This document shows positions 23,935-36,154 of a stretch of DNA of 64,000 nucleotides, in pieces. A program made the position numbers and the translations under genes. This DNA comes from Wyeomyia smithii (taxonomy: Eukaryota > Arthropoda > Insecta > Diptera > Culicidae), in NCBI RefSeq assembly GCF_029784165.1, contig NC_073695.1:91457902-91521901 (forward strand), read 5' to 3'. The first letter of the stretch is position 1; each line of letters starts with the position of its first letter. The notes below the pieces were generated by a model. It worked only from the letters and a program-made list of their open reading frames with translations, ran no database searches and was not told the DNA's origin.

Positions 23935-25260
23935 ATACTAAATTCGGTGCTTCAAAAACCAAAAGTCGTTCTACTCAGAGACCTGTTTTCATCCAAATGT
24001 TTGCAAATATTGAATATAGTGATTATATTAATCGAGATTCAAACAGTCGTACACGAGGTAAACTGGGAGAACGAATCCATAACTCATGAATAGTAGAACT
24101 TAAATTAGTGAAACAAAAAAAAATAGTTTGCGAAGAAAAAATTCTGACAAACGATTTTTTATTAAACTCATTTTTAATAAATGAGAAAAATGTAAAATTT
24201 CACAATCAAGTTTTCAAGTTTGATCCTTTAATGATAATGTTATGCCGATTGTTGCTGTATCGATTTGACATATAACCTACAGAATCCATTAGCACACCAT
24301 ATGGTACCTTTTACCCAAAATACCAAAACAATTGATAATATCCATCTACTACGCACGAAAGACAGGGTTCCGATTTTAGTAGGATTAGGCTTAAATCACG
24401 AAATCTTGCGTGACGCTCGATAACACGTATTTCGCGGCATCGTTGCTTGGGTCTAGCAAGACAAATTCGAGTAGTCTCAAGATAAGACAAGGGTTTTCAA
24501 GTCTTACCGTTAGAGTGTACCTGTTACCGCAATCTTGTTTGAGTAAACCTGTTACCGCAATCACAGCTGTTTTGAAGCTTCAAGCATTGTCTATAGCAAC
24601 GATTACTTTGCGCACAATAGATTAATCTTCTCTTTGTTAATTTTTGAAACAAAACAGTCAATCGTAATTAAAAATCTTCTTAGTAACAAAAGATCCAAGA
24701 AACTAGTTTTCAAAACCCCGTCATAGTTTGTATGGAACCAAAAAAGTCAACCTTCGAAACCGTATCGTAGAACTACCACTTTGCTTTGCCTTGAGTTCGG
24801 GAACAATTGGTGCATCATTCAAGAAACTTCTGACCTAATGATAAAAATTTGACGATCGGTTGAAACCGGTTACTTGACGATCCGGTTAATTTGACGATCG
24901 GTTACGAACCGGTTACTGATGATTCGGTTCATCAAAGCGCTAAGCGACCTACCGGATTCATTAGCACTATTCATTGCATGCTAAGCGTATCCACAATACA
25001 CACACACAACAAGCCTGATGTAGTCCGGAAAATCCCGTCCAAAGTCTAAAAGTTTAACCTCCAAAGTTTTTTTTCGGCTCGGATAGGAAAAAAGCGTTCC
25101 GTGCCCGGTTATGTTTCCGTTGTTCGAACAAGTCCGATTTAAGGTGAAATGGTGTTAAAGCCACAAATGACTTAGAGCAACTGCTTTGAATTTTCAAAAC
25201 CACAAGACTCGAAAACAGTTAATGCGTTCCCTGTGAACACGCTATTTTATGTTTGCTTCA
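23935..25260. other. No recognisable gene
   Basis: Unassigned. It contains two short direct repeats: CCTGTTACCGCAATC at about 24520 and 24549, and alternating 'GACGATCGGTT / CCGGTTACT' units at 24850-24930. Confidence 0.45.
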
Positions 25261-25264
25261 TTTT

Positions 25265-25600
25265 ATCATTTTTGTTAAAATTTGAAGTTGTTTTTTAGAA
25301 AAAAAAAAGTAAGGAAGGTACTGTTTTTATTTTATAAATTTATACTTAGTGTTTTATTTGAACTTTTTGTTGTCAAAAAAAATTACTGTGTATATTTTCC
25401 TGCATCCATTCCCTACAATTCATTTTCAGATATTTTTTCTGCAAATCCAAACAAACGCCTTTTAACAAAACTTTAAAAGTTCTTCCATTTGCAAAAGGTA
25501 CACAGTTTGCTGAGTAAGGCAGGTGTGCAAAATTTCAATTTCATAAAAAAGGTCGATATTCGACGATAGTTAATTTAGCGCGGTTTTGTACAAAAAGAAA
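25265..25600 (-). repeat. Diverged Sola-like family end
   Basis: Resembles the right end of the elements at 4131-8161 and 30860-31522. It includes the GGTCGATATTCGAC motif at about 25551 and TTTAGCGCGGTTTTG near 25572-25586. It is too diverged to define termini. Confidence 0.45.
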
Positions 25601-26439
25601 TGAGCACTGAACTTCAAATGCTTTAAGTAAATCTGGTTCTGATACGTGGTACATGCCGACTGCAAAGCATAAAAAATTACTTAAGTGATTCTACCGATAG
25701 GAAGGATACCGGAGGGGCTAAGAAAATAGTGTTAAGTATAAAAAAACACTTTACAGAACTCTAACAAATATACAATCGCGTAATTACAAATCATGATGTA
25801 AAAAGACACAGCTCGATTCTACGAACTCAACAATTAACTCTTATTTTAAAAAAGGAAAATGCAAATTTAAATAAGTTGTAGATCACTATTCCGTTTGAAG
25901 CAACAGCTCTTACATTAGAGTAAGATCAGACAAAAACCACGAAAGTTGTGTGACCTATCGCGTTAGACCGCGTAGGGTGACTATTCTCAAAGCTCTCGAT
26001 TAGAACCAATCTAAATGCTGCCTAACAAACAACATAAAACTGAGATCATCATACGGATGGTTTAGAAAAATACCAACTCAATAATCAGAAAAAAACAGGA
26101 GGACTTTTTGAGAACAACAATGAGTCATTCACCCTATTAGCGAAAAAATTCCAGCTCCCCCGACGAAATCCGCGAATGCTAAGCGGATGTTTTTTTTGGA
26201 AATTTCGGTTACACGTGCTTGAGGTGATGTTTAGATCGTCAGTGAAAAATAACCATAAAGATGGAGTGGATAGGCTTCTGATTCTTTTTTTAGGCAGAAT
26301 TCTGCACGGAAATAAATCATTGGTTTGAGGTGCAACCGTTGAAATGAAAGCAGAAAATGCATTTCAGTTCGTCGAACCCAACCGGTTTTTGCTTGTGGAA
26401 TCACACAGAATAAAAGCGGTTTTAGTTTTATAGAAGACT

Positions 26440-28130
26440 AGCTGAACGTTCCCGGCGATGCACGGGATCAAAAGTTTCAAAATTAGAAATCATTTTTTAT
26501 AATTCATTGTATTATTAGTACAACTCACTTCAAAAATATTTCACATCTTATACGTCCATCATCACTTTAAGTACTTTAACATTCCGAGAACACACAGAAC
26601 GGAAATACCCATATTGGATTGCATTTTGTGATTTTGGGATGTTCTACAGGAACTGTAAGTCGCCGTTTCGGGTTTCAAAATGACATTTGGAGTTCGGAAG
26701 TTTCGGAAGTATTGAAAAGGTTGGCCAAATACCACTTTAGATTATTTTCCTGAAACCTGAAATCGTTATTTTGGAAAATGTTGTGTGGGCTCATCACAGT
26801 TCCGAATATACCACACTCGGGTGATAACCGGATATTCGTCAATTATTCACAGTAAAACCTCTTTTTATGTAACTTTCAGAAGAAAGAAAACAAAGTAAGA
26901 AGGAACACGTCTGAGAAGAAGTTAACGTTTTAATCCACTTAACTACGTAGAATTTAAAAAAAAGAATAAACCAATGAAATTGGGCCTTTCTTCAAGACAA
27001 ATATCCCAAAACCTTGTTTTAGAAAAAGTAAAAAAATATTCCGAATCCCGTAATGTGATACTATTCACAAAACTACGAAAACATCAGAAATGTAATTTTT
27101 TTCTGCTCGACTCGCACCAAATTAAACCATAAATTCTTCTGCAAGAAAATATTAGCAGATGTTGAGGGAAAATTTTATTGAAAAAAAAAAATTACAAGCG
27201 AACTAAGCTCATGCTCAAAAAGTCAAAATTTTGCATGTATTATACGTATAATATATATAAATTTCAAAAAGAGTAATTTAAAGTGTTTTTTTTATGCAGA
27301 AAATCATCTTCAAACATACGTTGGTTTTAAAGTAATATCTTAATATTTAGCAATAAGATACCTCAAATGTCTTTTCCTCAAATGTCTTTCCTGAACATTA
27401 ACAAACATTTCAATGAAGAACAATTACATATTATAGCTTTGAATTCCGATTTAGAGGCAAATTGAGTTTAAATATTCATGAATTTGCTCGTTCAACGTAG
27501 TGTTGTGAATAATATCTCAATTTTCAGTAATCAAAAATCTGTTATATTTACTCAAAAGTCTTTCCTGAACATAAACAAACATTTTAATGGAAAAAAATCA
27601 TACATCATAGCTTTGAATTTGGATTTAAAGACAAATTGAGCCAAAATATTCTTGATATTGCATGTTTTACTTAGTTTTGTGAATAATATCTCTACTTTCG
27701 GTTATCAGATAACTATTATTTCTTCTCGAATGTCATTCCTGAATATCAACGAACATTTTATTGAAAAAAATGACATGTCATCGCTTCGAATTCTGATTTA
27801 GAGACAAATTGAGCCTAAAAAAATATGGTTTTGCATTTTTCATGTGGTTTTGTGGAAAATATTTAAATTTCTAATAATCAGATACCTTTTATTTTTCCCT
27901 AAAATATGTTTCCTCAACACAATGAACATTTTATTATAATAAAAATCACAGATCACTGCTTCGATTGATTTAGAGGCAAATTCAGCATAAAAGTCATGAT
28001 TTTGCATGTTTCACGTAGTTTTGTGAAGAATATCTCGAGTTTGATTACCAAACAGATACTTGTTATTTTTTCTCAAATGTCTTTCTTAAACATCAACGAA
28101 CACTTTGATGTCTCCTAGAGCAAGTGTGCT
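26440..28130 (-). mobile_element. Helitron-like element with 174-bp tandem repeats
   Basis: On the minus strand the sequence near 26440-26470 reads TCCCGTGCATCGCCGGGA, a GC hairpin, then ACGTTCAGCTAG. A hairpin followed by a CTRR end (CTAG) with T as the next base is the Helitron 3' signature. The other end of the element was not found; 28130 is the end of the tandem array. No Rep/helicase is encoded, so it would be non-autonomous. Confidence 0.4.
27290..28130. repeat. Tandem array, ~174-bp period
   Basis: Related units start near 27383, 27557, 27731, 27906 and 28079, each with a variant of TGTCTTTCCTGAACATCAAC, followed further on by TTTAGAGGCAAATTGAG. A partial unit precedes the first. Units are diverged and so fairly old. 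Confidence 0.9.
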
Positions 28131-28178
28131 AGAAATCTTAAGGTTTCTAAATTTATTACTTGTTGTTGTAGCCAGCAT

Positions 28179-28315
28179 CAGGGCCGGCGGTTCATGTGGG
28201 TAGTGTGGGTAGTAGTACGCATTCGGAAAATGTCTCTGTGGGTACTTACCCACACGGAATTTTCCCCCTCCATTGCTTACTACCCACTCGGGAAAATAAT
28301 GTGAAGCCGGCCCTG
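28179..28315. mobile_element. hAT-like MITE, 137 bp
   Basis: The inverted termini are CAGGGCCGGC, and a perfect 8-bp target duplication GCCAGCAT lies at 28171-28178 and 28316-28323. The 8-bp duplication and CAGGG terminus (YARNG) fit the hAT superfamily. The interior carries GTGGGTAGTGTGGGTAGT repeated in inverted form. Confidence 0.9.
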
Positions 28316-28685
28316 GCCAGCATCACGATACAGCTGCGTTGAGTTCGATGATTTTATTTCTAAGAGATTAATATCGGTCGAATCAACTTTTTGATATTCT
28401 GACCTTTCAGACTAAATCTATTCAAATTTTTATCACCGTAAGCTTAGTAATCGAATTACTAAACAGGAAATAGCTGCGCTTCTATTCATTGTAACTAAGT
28501 AATCAAATAAATCTGATGAAATAGTTACCAAAACCAAATAAAAATTCTCAAAGACTTTCCACTAGAATATAGCTAGTTAAACAATAAACAAGAAATCGGT
28601 TGCAAAATAGATCTATATAGAAATTTGAATTTCAAAACAGAATCATATTGTCAAGGTCAAGATTCTGCAAGAACTGGATCAATAA

Positions 28686-28966
28686 GGCGTCGTACACAAA
28701 TTACGTAACGCTGAAAACCTAGATTTCAGACCCCCTCCCCCCCTTAGTAACGATAAGTTACGTTCGATATGACTCCCCCCCCCCCTAAAATTACGTAACG
28801 CTGGACAACCTGTCCCCCCCTCCAAATTTGCAGTTTTGAGCAAACATCACAATTACGTAACGATCTCAATTAACCCCCCCCCCCCTCCCCCCTATGTAAC
28901 AATAAGTAACGCAGACTTAACCCCCCTCCCCCCCCTTCATGTGGTACGTAATTTGTATACGACGCC
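28686..28966. mobile_element. Harbinger-like MITE with C-rich runs, 281 bp
   Basis: The inverted termini begin GGCGTCGTAYACAAATTACG. The flanks are TAA at 28683-28685 and 28967-28969, a 3-bp TWA duplication. Inside, four poly-C runs alternate with ACGTAAC and GTAACG blocks. It resembles the element at 59213-60003 in layout. Superfamily is inference from the TWA duplication. Confidence 0.75.
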
Positions 28967-28969
28967 TAA

Positions 28970-29740
28970 GTGGTCTAGAAAAACTGGTTCCACCGACATT
29001 AGCAGTAGAGAACATAGAGCTTCTTTGCGGATTAGAATTGCAAATTGTCTAATATACCAGACTTGCATCACACGAAGCAGGATCTGGAATGAATGAAATG
29101 CTCTAATAAAATACAGAATCCTAGCAGCTACAGTAGACAAAATTGAGTTTTCTTGGAAATGTTGGGATTTGCTATTGAAGCCAAGTGTTGAAACTGATGC
29201 AATGTTTATTATAAATTTATCTGTGAAAGAAAAAATCGAAAATGTACAGTTTAATATATTTTTGGAAAAAAAAGCTTAACTTCAACGAGAATAATATGAA
29301 AAAGGATATTAAAATATATATTCTATGATAAAAAATATTGAAAATGTTTAAAAAAATGTTTAAAGAATGCTTGCGAAATTTAAAATAAAACCTTTTTGCA
29401 GAATATTTTATTCAACTATACCACTGAATACTACGGATAGTTCTTCCGTAAAAAATTGATGGAAGAAAAACCACTTTAATTCGAGAAAACGCGCTGAAAG
29501 TCGTGTAAAAATATAGCGTGTTGTGCTTTTACTATTTATTTTGGATCTGGTGAGTGACAACTTATTGCCTCCAAAAAGACGAAACCTTGTTCACACTACA
29601 CGGAACTAGATGTTTAATAATAACATGAGAAAAACCTGACATATGTATGAAAAAGAATGACCTCTAGATTCGCAAAGTTTAAATCCACCGCTAATCATTT
29701 CTCGAGGCAAATTGTGCATTCGCTAAACGATTTATAGATA
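28970..29740. other. No recognisable gene
   Basis: Unassigned AT-rich sequence. Confidence 0.4.
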
Positions 29741-29744
29741 TGCA

Positions 29745-30045
29745 GTTTACAGTGGTTTATCATCCTAGTTTTCATTGAGAAACTTTGATTTAATTTGCCA
29801 CATAAACATCCTTGAAAAATATTGTATCACCCCCACAGTCGAGCGTTCCAATGAAAACCATAACAAAAATCTGTCGCTATCCTATTCGAATCGAAAAAGT
29901 CTGCGTTATCCGTTTGGTAGCGATTGAGAACAGCTTGGAATGCGGATTATGCTTTGCAGTATTGTTTATCGAGATCCGATCTGATCACACGTTGACCACG
30001 CGTGTGGCTTTAATAAAAGTTTTTAGTGTCGTGATACTGGTGAGT
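29745..30045 (+). repeat. Dispersed repeat R-A (copy 1)
   Basis: Shares with 31965-32275, in the same orientation, the blocks CACAGTCGAGCGTTCCAATG, GGATTATGCTTTGCAGTATT and GATCACACGTTGACCACGCG, with diverged spacers. No coding frame is conserved between the copies. Confidence 0.75.
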
Positions 30046-30229
30046 TTTATACCGTAAGCAGAAATTTGTATGGAGTTTGTTGAAATTTCAACTCAATAAA
30101 TATAATTACTGCTCTAATTATTTAAATTGCGCATTCGTTTCGATTCCGTGAATTTCTACCTTGTGGGAGTTTGATTTAAAACATGGGTTCTATCACAGTT
30201 ATCAACTTTTTTTTCAGAACTGTTCAGAA

Positions 30230-30855
30230 ATGTCCCAACTTAAAAACCTTTTTTTGGCGTCATTTTTAATTTGAATGAAACTTTTTAGAGGTGTTTTTAT
30301 TCACAAATATTTTACAACGAAAAAGGTTTGTTTGATCGGTGTGACGTCTTCGGCAAAGTTGTAGAAAACAATTTTGTCTTTCCGGAAAAAATTTACACTG
30401 TGAAAAAAAAATCAAAAGAAAAATTCAGAATTAAAAGCAAAGCCTTGGTTCAACAATCCGATTTGGAACTCGACCTTCTGTTTGTTATACACAGACTTCG
30501 CAGTCAACTGTTTAGTGTACAGGATAATTGCGGGGCTAGCGCTACGATCCTACTGACACCAGCAGTCTCTCCCGAGCCGAGACTTGAACATACGACGACT
30601 GGCTTGTTAGGCCAGCATCGTACCTCGAGACCATCTGGGAGCTATAAAAAAATTCAGAATTATGTATCTTAAGAAGCACGTTCAAAAATTTAATTAATTT
30701 AAATTTTAATTTTTTCACAGTGTATATTTTTCTTCGTAAGGTCAAACTTTTTATCTATAATTTCACAAAGACTCTATACCAATCAGACAAACCGTTTTGG
30801 CTCTACAAATATTTTTATTATTAATAGGTACTCGGGTGTTCTTTCTACTAACGGG
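30230..30855. repeat. Unnamed AT-rich repeat carrying the SINE
   Basis: Two outer parts (30390-30433 and 30660-30735) have inverted ACACTGTGAAAAAA / TTTTTTCACAGTGT motifs, and the left part contains CTTCGGCAAAGTTGTAGAAA. It appears to be one element split by the SINE at 30434-30647. Confidence 0.5.
30434..30647 (-). mobile_element. tRNA-derived SINE (copy 1)
   Basis: Read on the minus strand, the head GATGGTCTCGAGGTACGATG resembles a tRNA A-box region, and TATGTTCAAGTCTCGGCTCG holds a B box (GTTCAAGTCTC). A body of about 130 bp follows, ending in GGCTTTGC. It is flanked by a perfect 15-bp target duplication AAAAATTCAGAATTA (30419-30433 and 30648-30662), the hallmark of LINE-driven insertion. 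Confidence 0.92.
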
Positions 30856-30859
30856 AAAC

Positions 30860-31522
30860 GAGCAGAATCGCGCCAAATGATCTGTAAATACGCGAAAATT
30901 TAATCAACCATTTTTTATTTGAATGAAACTTTGCACATGTATTTAACTTAGCGAACTGAGCATTTTTCACAGATGGAGAGATTTTTAAACCCATGAGTTA
31001 CATTCTAAAAGGGCGTATGCCTTTTGGCATAGGTTTTATTTGAAGCATTGTAGCCCAGAAACCATTGGTTGTATGGAAAAACTGTCTGAGAATAAGTTGT
31101 AGGGACTTAAAAATGCATCATAAAAAAGTATACACTGTACAAAAAAAAATCTGACCAAAAAAAAATATAAAGAAACATTAAATTTCAATTGAAAAAATTG
31201 AGTTGATTTTTTTTTTTTTTTTTTTTTTTTTAAAGACACTTGAAGTTAATACGCAACCTAAAAAGAAGTCCAGGATGGAGAAATGAAAAATATTTTTTTA
31301 TGGTAGAATAATTTTTTTTATAAAAATTCAAATTCAAATATTTTTTGAAACATTTGTATGTATATTTGTATTTGCGCCGTTTTAGAGTATAACTCATGGG
31401 TGTAAAAAATCTCTTCATTTGTGAAAAATGCTCAGTTTGTTAAACCAAATACGTGTGCAAAGATAAATTCAAATAAAAAATGGTCGATATTCGACCATAG
31501 GTCATTTGGCGCGATTTGTCTC
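30860..31522. mobile_element. Non-autonomous Sola-like element, 663 bp
   Basis: The inverted ends are GAGCAGAATCGCGCCAAATG and, reversed, GAGACAAATCGCGCCAAATG. A perfect 4-bp duplication AAAC lies at 30856-30859 and 31523-31526. The interior matches the arms of the 4-kb element at 4131-8161 and contains a ~28-base poly-T run. No transposase remains. Confidence 0.8.
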
Positions 31523-31529
31523 AAACTCA

Positions 31530-31960
31530 ACTTCAGGAGGTTTTCAAAAATGGTCGATTTAACAGGTTACTCTTTTTTTGTGGAATTTTATTGATTCTGC
31601 ACCGATCTGTACCAGTCTTTTAAATGTTTTCATACGTGGGCTTTTATACGTAACTTAAGTATTTTATAACAAGCTATCAGCAGTTAAAGATGCGTAAAAG
31701 GAATTGTTTATATTTGTTTGCTTTTGCAATTAAAGCTGATCATTCAGAGCGATATAAACCTACTTGTCAACAAAAAGAAATTAATCTTACAATTACCAGA
31801 GCGTTTTCCTCCATCATGGATTCGGAAGATATATGAGAAAAATCTCACCTTTGAATTTAGTTTAGCGCTATGGTTCAAAAGTGTCGTCTGCGCAGAAAAA
31901 GCCCTTATCCAAAATTTCAGCTCAATCTGACTTAGTAAAGTGGATCCTCAAAGCGATCAA
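31530..31960. other. No recognisable gene
   Basis: Unassigned AT-rich sequence between two repeats. Confidence 0.4.
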
Positions 31961-31964
31961 AGTT

Positions 31965-32275
31965 CAAAGTTACACTGGTTTATCAACCCAATCACGCAAA
32001 TAAATTGCTACGTAAATATCCCTAGACAATCTGTATCACCACCACAGTCGAGCGTTACAATGAAAACCATAAACAATGATAATCTGTCACTAAATTACTC
32101 GAATCGAAGATGTGTGCGTCATTCTTTCGGTTGCCATTGAGAATAACATAGCAGTTCGGATTATGCTTTGCAGTATTGTTTATGGATTTCGGATTATGCT
32201 TTGCAGTATTGTTTATGGATTTTGATCACACGTTGACCACGCGTGGGGTTTCAATAAGAGCAAGGTTGGGTTTCT
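31965..32275 (+). repeat. Dispersed repeat R-A (copy 2)
   Basis: Second copy of the block at 29745-30045. A 32-bp unit containing TTCGGATTATGCTTTGCAGT is tandemly doubled here (about 32155 and 32187). Confidence 0.75.
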
Positions 32276-32279
32276 AATG

Positions 32280-34640
32280 TCGCTTTTTATAATAGTAAAT
32301 TGAGGGCGAAAATGTTGTTCTGCTTTTGGACGTTGAAGAATCTGATTGACCCTAATAGTCAAGGCTCCGTATCATTTTTTTCCTCTGTATCAACTTAAAC
32401 TGTTTGGAAATTATTTGTATTCGCTTCGTTGGAATCTGACTAGAATCTGAATCTGTAAATGTTTGTTAAGATGCACTTATTAGTGTATATAATACTATTT
32501 AATTGTAAAAATCGTCTCTGTTCAGCGAAAAATAAATCTTAAACGATTTAAATGATTCAAAGAGATCTTAGTCTTAAATTATTATGTATATAAACTTTCA
32601 GTACCATTTGTTAGTAGAAGTAGCATTTGTAAGGAATATTATTATTACTCTAATTTTCTTCTTTATGAACTACTTTACTGTTATGAAAATCCTCAATAAT
32701 TCTAGAATATTTGTGTCTCTTTTTTCGTTTTCCTTATAGTTTTATTTGTTGTTTTTAAACTTCACAAACCCCACGCCGTTTTGCATATTTGTAGTTTATA
32801 ATAGTTACTATCAAAACCACCATTCCAATCACGCAAAAATTTTAAGCAATATATTTTTAGAGTCAAACAAATCAATTTTTTTCGAGGCTCTTTGGCCTCC
32901 CCAATAATTGAATGAAGTCGGCGCCCATGCTTGTACAACATCTTTCGGCTCACATTTAACAATTTTCGTGGAAGACAATTTTTATGTTCCAGAATCTTCG
33001 TTGATATGAGGAAATTTTTTTGAACATGCAAGAAATATTTAAAAATAATCAAAGCCACCCCGGCTGATGGTACTACATCAGCTAGTAGCGCACCAATTCT
33101 TCATTAACTCTGCCATGAATCACGAGAGGAATTACTTTTCATCTTTTCACTCGAATAGTCATTCTAAAAGAATGTCATCTTAACTTAAAAAATATCCGAG
33201 CGAGTTTTTACCGCATCGAGAAACATTTTTCGACATCATTTTAACATAGGTATTGGTTTGTTCATACAATGTCATATAATACGTCACATATCACCATTAA
33301 AAATTCAGCTGCGCTGGACTCACATTAAATATATCACTGTTTTGATAAAATTTCATCTCGATATGTTTTCGGACAAATGGTGTTGGTTGACGCATAATTT
33401 GCTAACACGGATAACCCAGATGAAGATCAATCTGTCTTTCAAAATAATAATATTCGAATATTCCATGCTAATAATTCCTACAATCATACTGAATGGGTGG
33501 GTTCACAGTGACAAGCAACCGCTGAAGATGAGTCTTCGTGCAATAAGTGATTCCATCCAGCATGAATTTTGGATTTGCATAAAACCTTGTGCACACTTTA
33601 CTGCCGCTAATGACAAGTCCGACCCATTACATAAATCAGCAAGCCGAGAAAAATGCGCTTCATTTTTATTTTGTAGCATTATTTCTCAGAAGGGGGAACA
33701 ACAAGTTTGGATTTTTTTCCAAAAATTTTAGGAACAAAGTTGTTTAGTTTATCTGTTGTTACGGAAATACAAATCATTTCCACTTCAAAACTTAATTTTG
33801 GTGAAAATGCAAAAAAAAGACCGAATTGCTTTTACAATGGAAAAAAAATTCATAATGATATGTAAATATCACACATTTAATTTCTGAGTATTTTCTATTG
33901 AAAGCACTTTTCATAGTGAACATTTGCAGCTGATGTTTTGGAATAGAGCAGTTCCACGAAAAACTCAGTTTTAATATTTTTTTTCAATCATCATTTTTGA
34001 TTTGGCTGAAACATCGCATAGACGTTTCTATGAACAAAGATGTCATTTTTTGCTATTGGTTCAATGGTGGTGGCGGGTTACTTCCAATGGAATATAGAAA
34101 ATTACGAAGATGGTTTGAGTCTCGGGTTTAAAGGGCTTCTCTTTTGTTAACAGTGATGACGTAAAAGTCAAAAAACAATGCCCAAAAATCAATGTTCGGT
34201 ACATTTTTTTCAAGAAATTTCCACAAGTGAACAGGCAAGATTCCAAGAAATTAGGTAAACATTTTTGATTCTCATAAAGTCTTGCATTACATTCCCATGA
34301 ACAGGAATATTCTTGTCCATGCATGTTCGTCGAATTAGGAATAAATCGCGAAATTCCGTTCTCACAGACAGGTTCTGAAATAATAGCCGCGCATGTATGA
34401 TTAATAAGCATTTCTCAAAGCACTTAGCAATTCTACTTATTTCAGGAGAACGATACTTTATTATTTTTCTATAGCATTCGAAGTCGAAATGCGACGCTCC
34501 GTTTCCGATGAGAACGAAACGATAACGGCCACATGGTAAATAATCTAAAATAATAATAATAATAATAATAAATACCGAACGATTTACGATTGAGTAAGTG
34601 ACGCCTGTCCGCGAGTAAATTGAGCGAGACGGAAGATACA
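32280..34640. other. No recognisable gene
   Basis: Open frames up to 157 codons occur (for example 33258-33731) but have AT-driven composition and no recognisable domain. An (AAT)n microsatellite lies at about 34550-34574. Confidence 0.4.
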
Positions 34641-34646
34641 AATGTA

Positions 34647-35012
34647 TCCAAGTATGATGACAGTTCTACAAGGTATGCTACATTTTTGTCTATCCAAGCA
34701 CACAAACAAATCTCGTTATGAAAAATCTCGCGTTTTGTATGGAATTCAGAACATTTTTGGATTTGGAAATTTGGAAATTGATTAAAAACAGCATATTTTA
34801 CCTAAACCGCATCATGTTTATATATTCCCCACAAATAAAACATGTTTCAACATCATTTCTATAACTTTTCAGGAAGGTATGTTTTATAAGTTTAGTTTAA
34901 AATGCAAAATCATTTCAAATTTCATACAAAATTGGAAAAAGTTCATAACGATCACTAATACTAATGCATCGACGTGAATAGCATACCTTGTAGAACTGTC
35001 ATCATACTTGGA
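34647..35012. mobile_element. 366-bp element with 34-bp perfect terminal inverted repeats
   Basis: The ends begin TCCAAGTATGATGACAGTTC and are exact reverse complements over 34 bp. A perfect 8-bp duplication CAAATGTA lies at 34639-34646 and 35013-35020. It has no coding capacity. The termini do not fit hAT or P consensus, so I leave the superfamily open. Confidence 0.9.
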
Positions 35013-35020
35013 CAAATGTA

Positions 35021-36150
35021 TAACTAATTAATTAGAAGTGTTAGGATTGACAAGAACAGGACGAAGAATCGGACAAGAGAATTGTTTCTCTCCGACTCTT
35101 TTTGGTAGGGTAGAATTAAGTTTGGAGTTAATTCATAAAACATTCGATTTCCAAAGTAGAATCAGTGCGGATGTTTTAATTCTCTGAACTTACAGGGACT
35201 CTTGGTGCTTATCACAAGTCCCAGGCAAAGCTAAGTCTTTGCACAAGTTATGACAGCTTACGGCTGAAAATGCCTACCTGCGTCGTTAAACAATGCGGAA
35301 CACAATTCCAAATGGCTTTTTCTTGTTTTTGGAGATCTACGTCACAACCCCAACACGTGCTTCAATTTACCTATTTTTCGTTACTAATACAGACAACTGT
35401 CTTCTTCTTCCTTACCTTTGTATACCTCATTGGGTTACTTCAACCCTTGGGCTGCACAGTGGGGAATCGCTGGCCATCGGTCTAAATTGGTTTTACGCCA
35501 ACTGTTTTATAATATTTTTCCTTTCTTGCTATAACATTCAAGTGCTTAAATCTAAAATTTGGGCGCAAAATCATGATATCTGATTTTTTATGACATTTCG
35601 AAGCTTGGCATACTGACGTTTTTTGACATGTTTTGTATAAAAACTATTTTACTTTGAAATGCTCTGCAGCTTCAATGATAGCTTGGATTTTTTGGCGTCA
35701 AAGGAAAAGTTTTTAGAAATACTGTGCAAATCAAATCTCTTTCATTAGATACTGAAAAATTTGGTCGTAGTAGGCCTGACACTAAGAAAAATAATGAAAA
35801 GAGTGATTTTTTGTAGAAAAGCGGCTTAAAAGTTTGGTTGCCGCAGTTTGGCAAGGTTGTGACTACATCTAAAATTTAGGTAAAAATATAAGCTTTCAAA
35901 TGCATACTGTCCGCTGTAACGCAAAACTGCGCAAATTGTCTCTTTAGTGAGAAGTGGGATAGAGGATTTTTTGTTATATATTTTTACACTTTATTTTATC
36001 TTACGTTTTATCTAGAATTTAATTTATTCAAACTCATAATACTGCATTTATGAAAATGTGCGATATCTACATTTACCCGTGAAGGTTAAAGTGTAAAAAT
36101 GGGCAAAAAATACAAAATATATCAATCAATTGAAAGTCATAAAACCTAAA
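35021..36150. other. No recognisable gene
   Basis: Unassigned; short open frames only. Confidence 0.4.
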
Positions 36151-36154
36151 TTAA

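Noticed and set aside
30601..30643. tRNA gene
   Set aside because: The A/B-box head belongs to a SINE: no full cloverleaf, a long unrelated body, and target duplications.
33258..33731. 157-codon open frame
   Set aside because: AT-driven composition, no recognisable domain, no promoter, splice or poly-A context.
34061..34641. Minus-strand open frames of 116 and 143 codons
   Set aside because: They overlap in different frames, include a translated (AAT)n microsatellite, and match no family I recognise.
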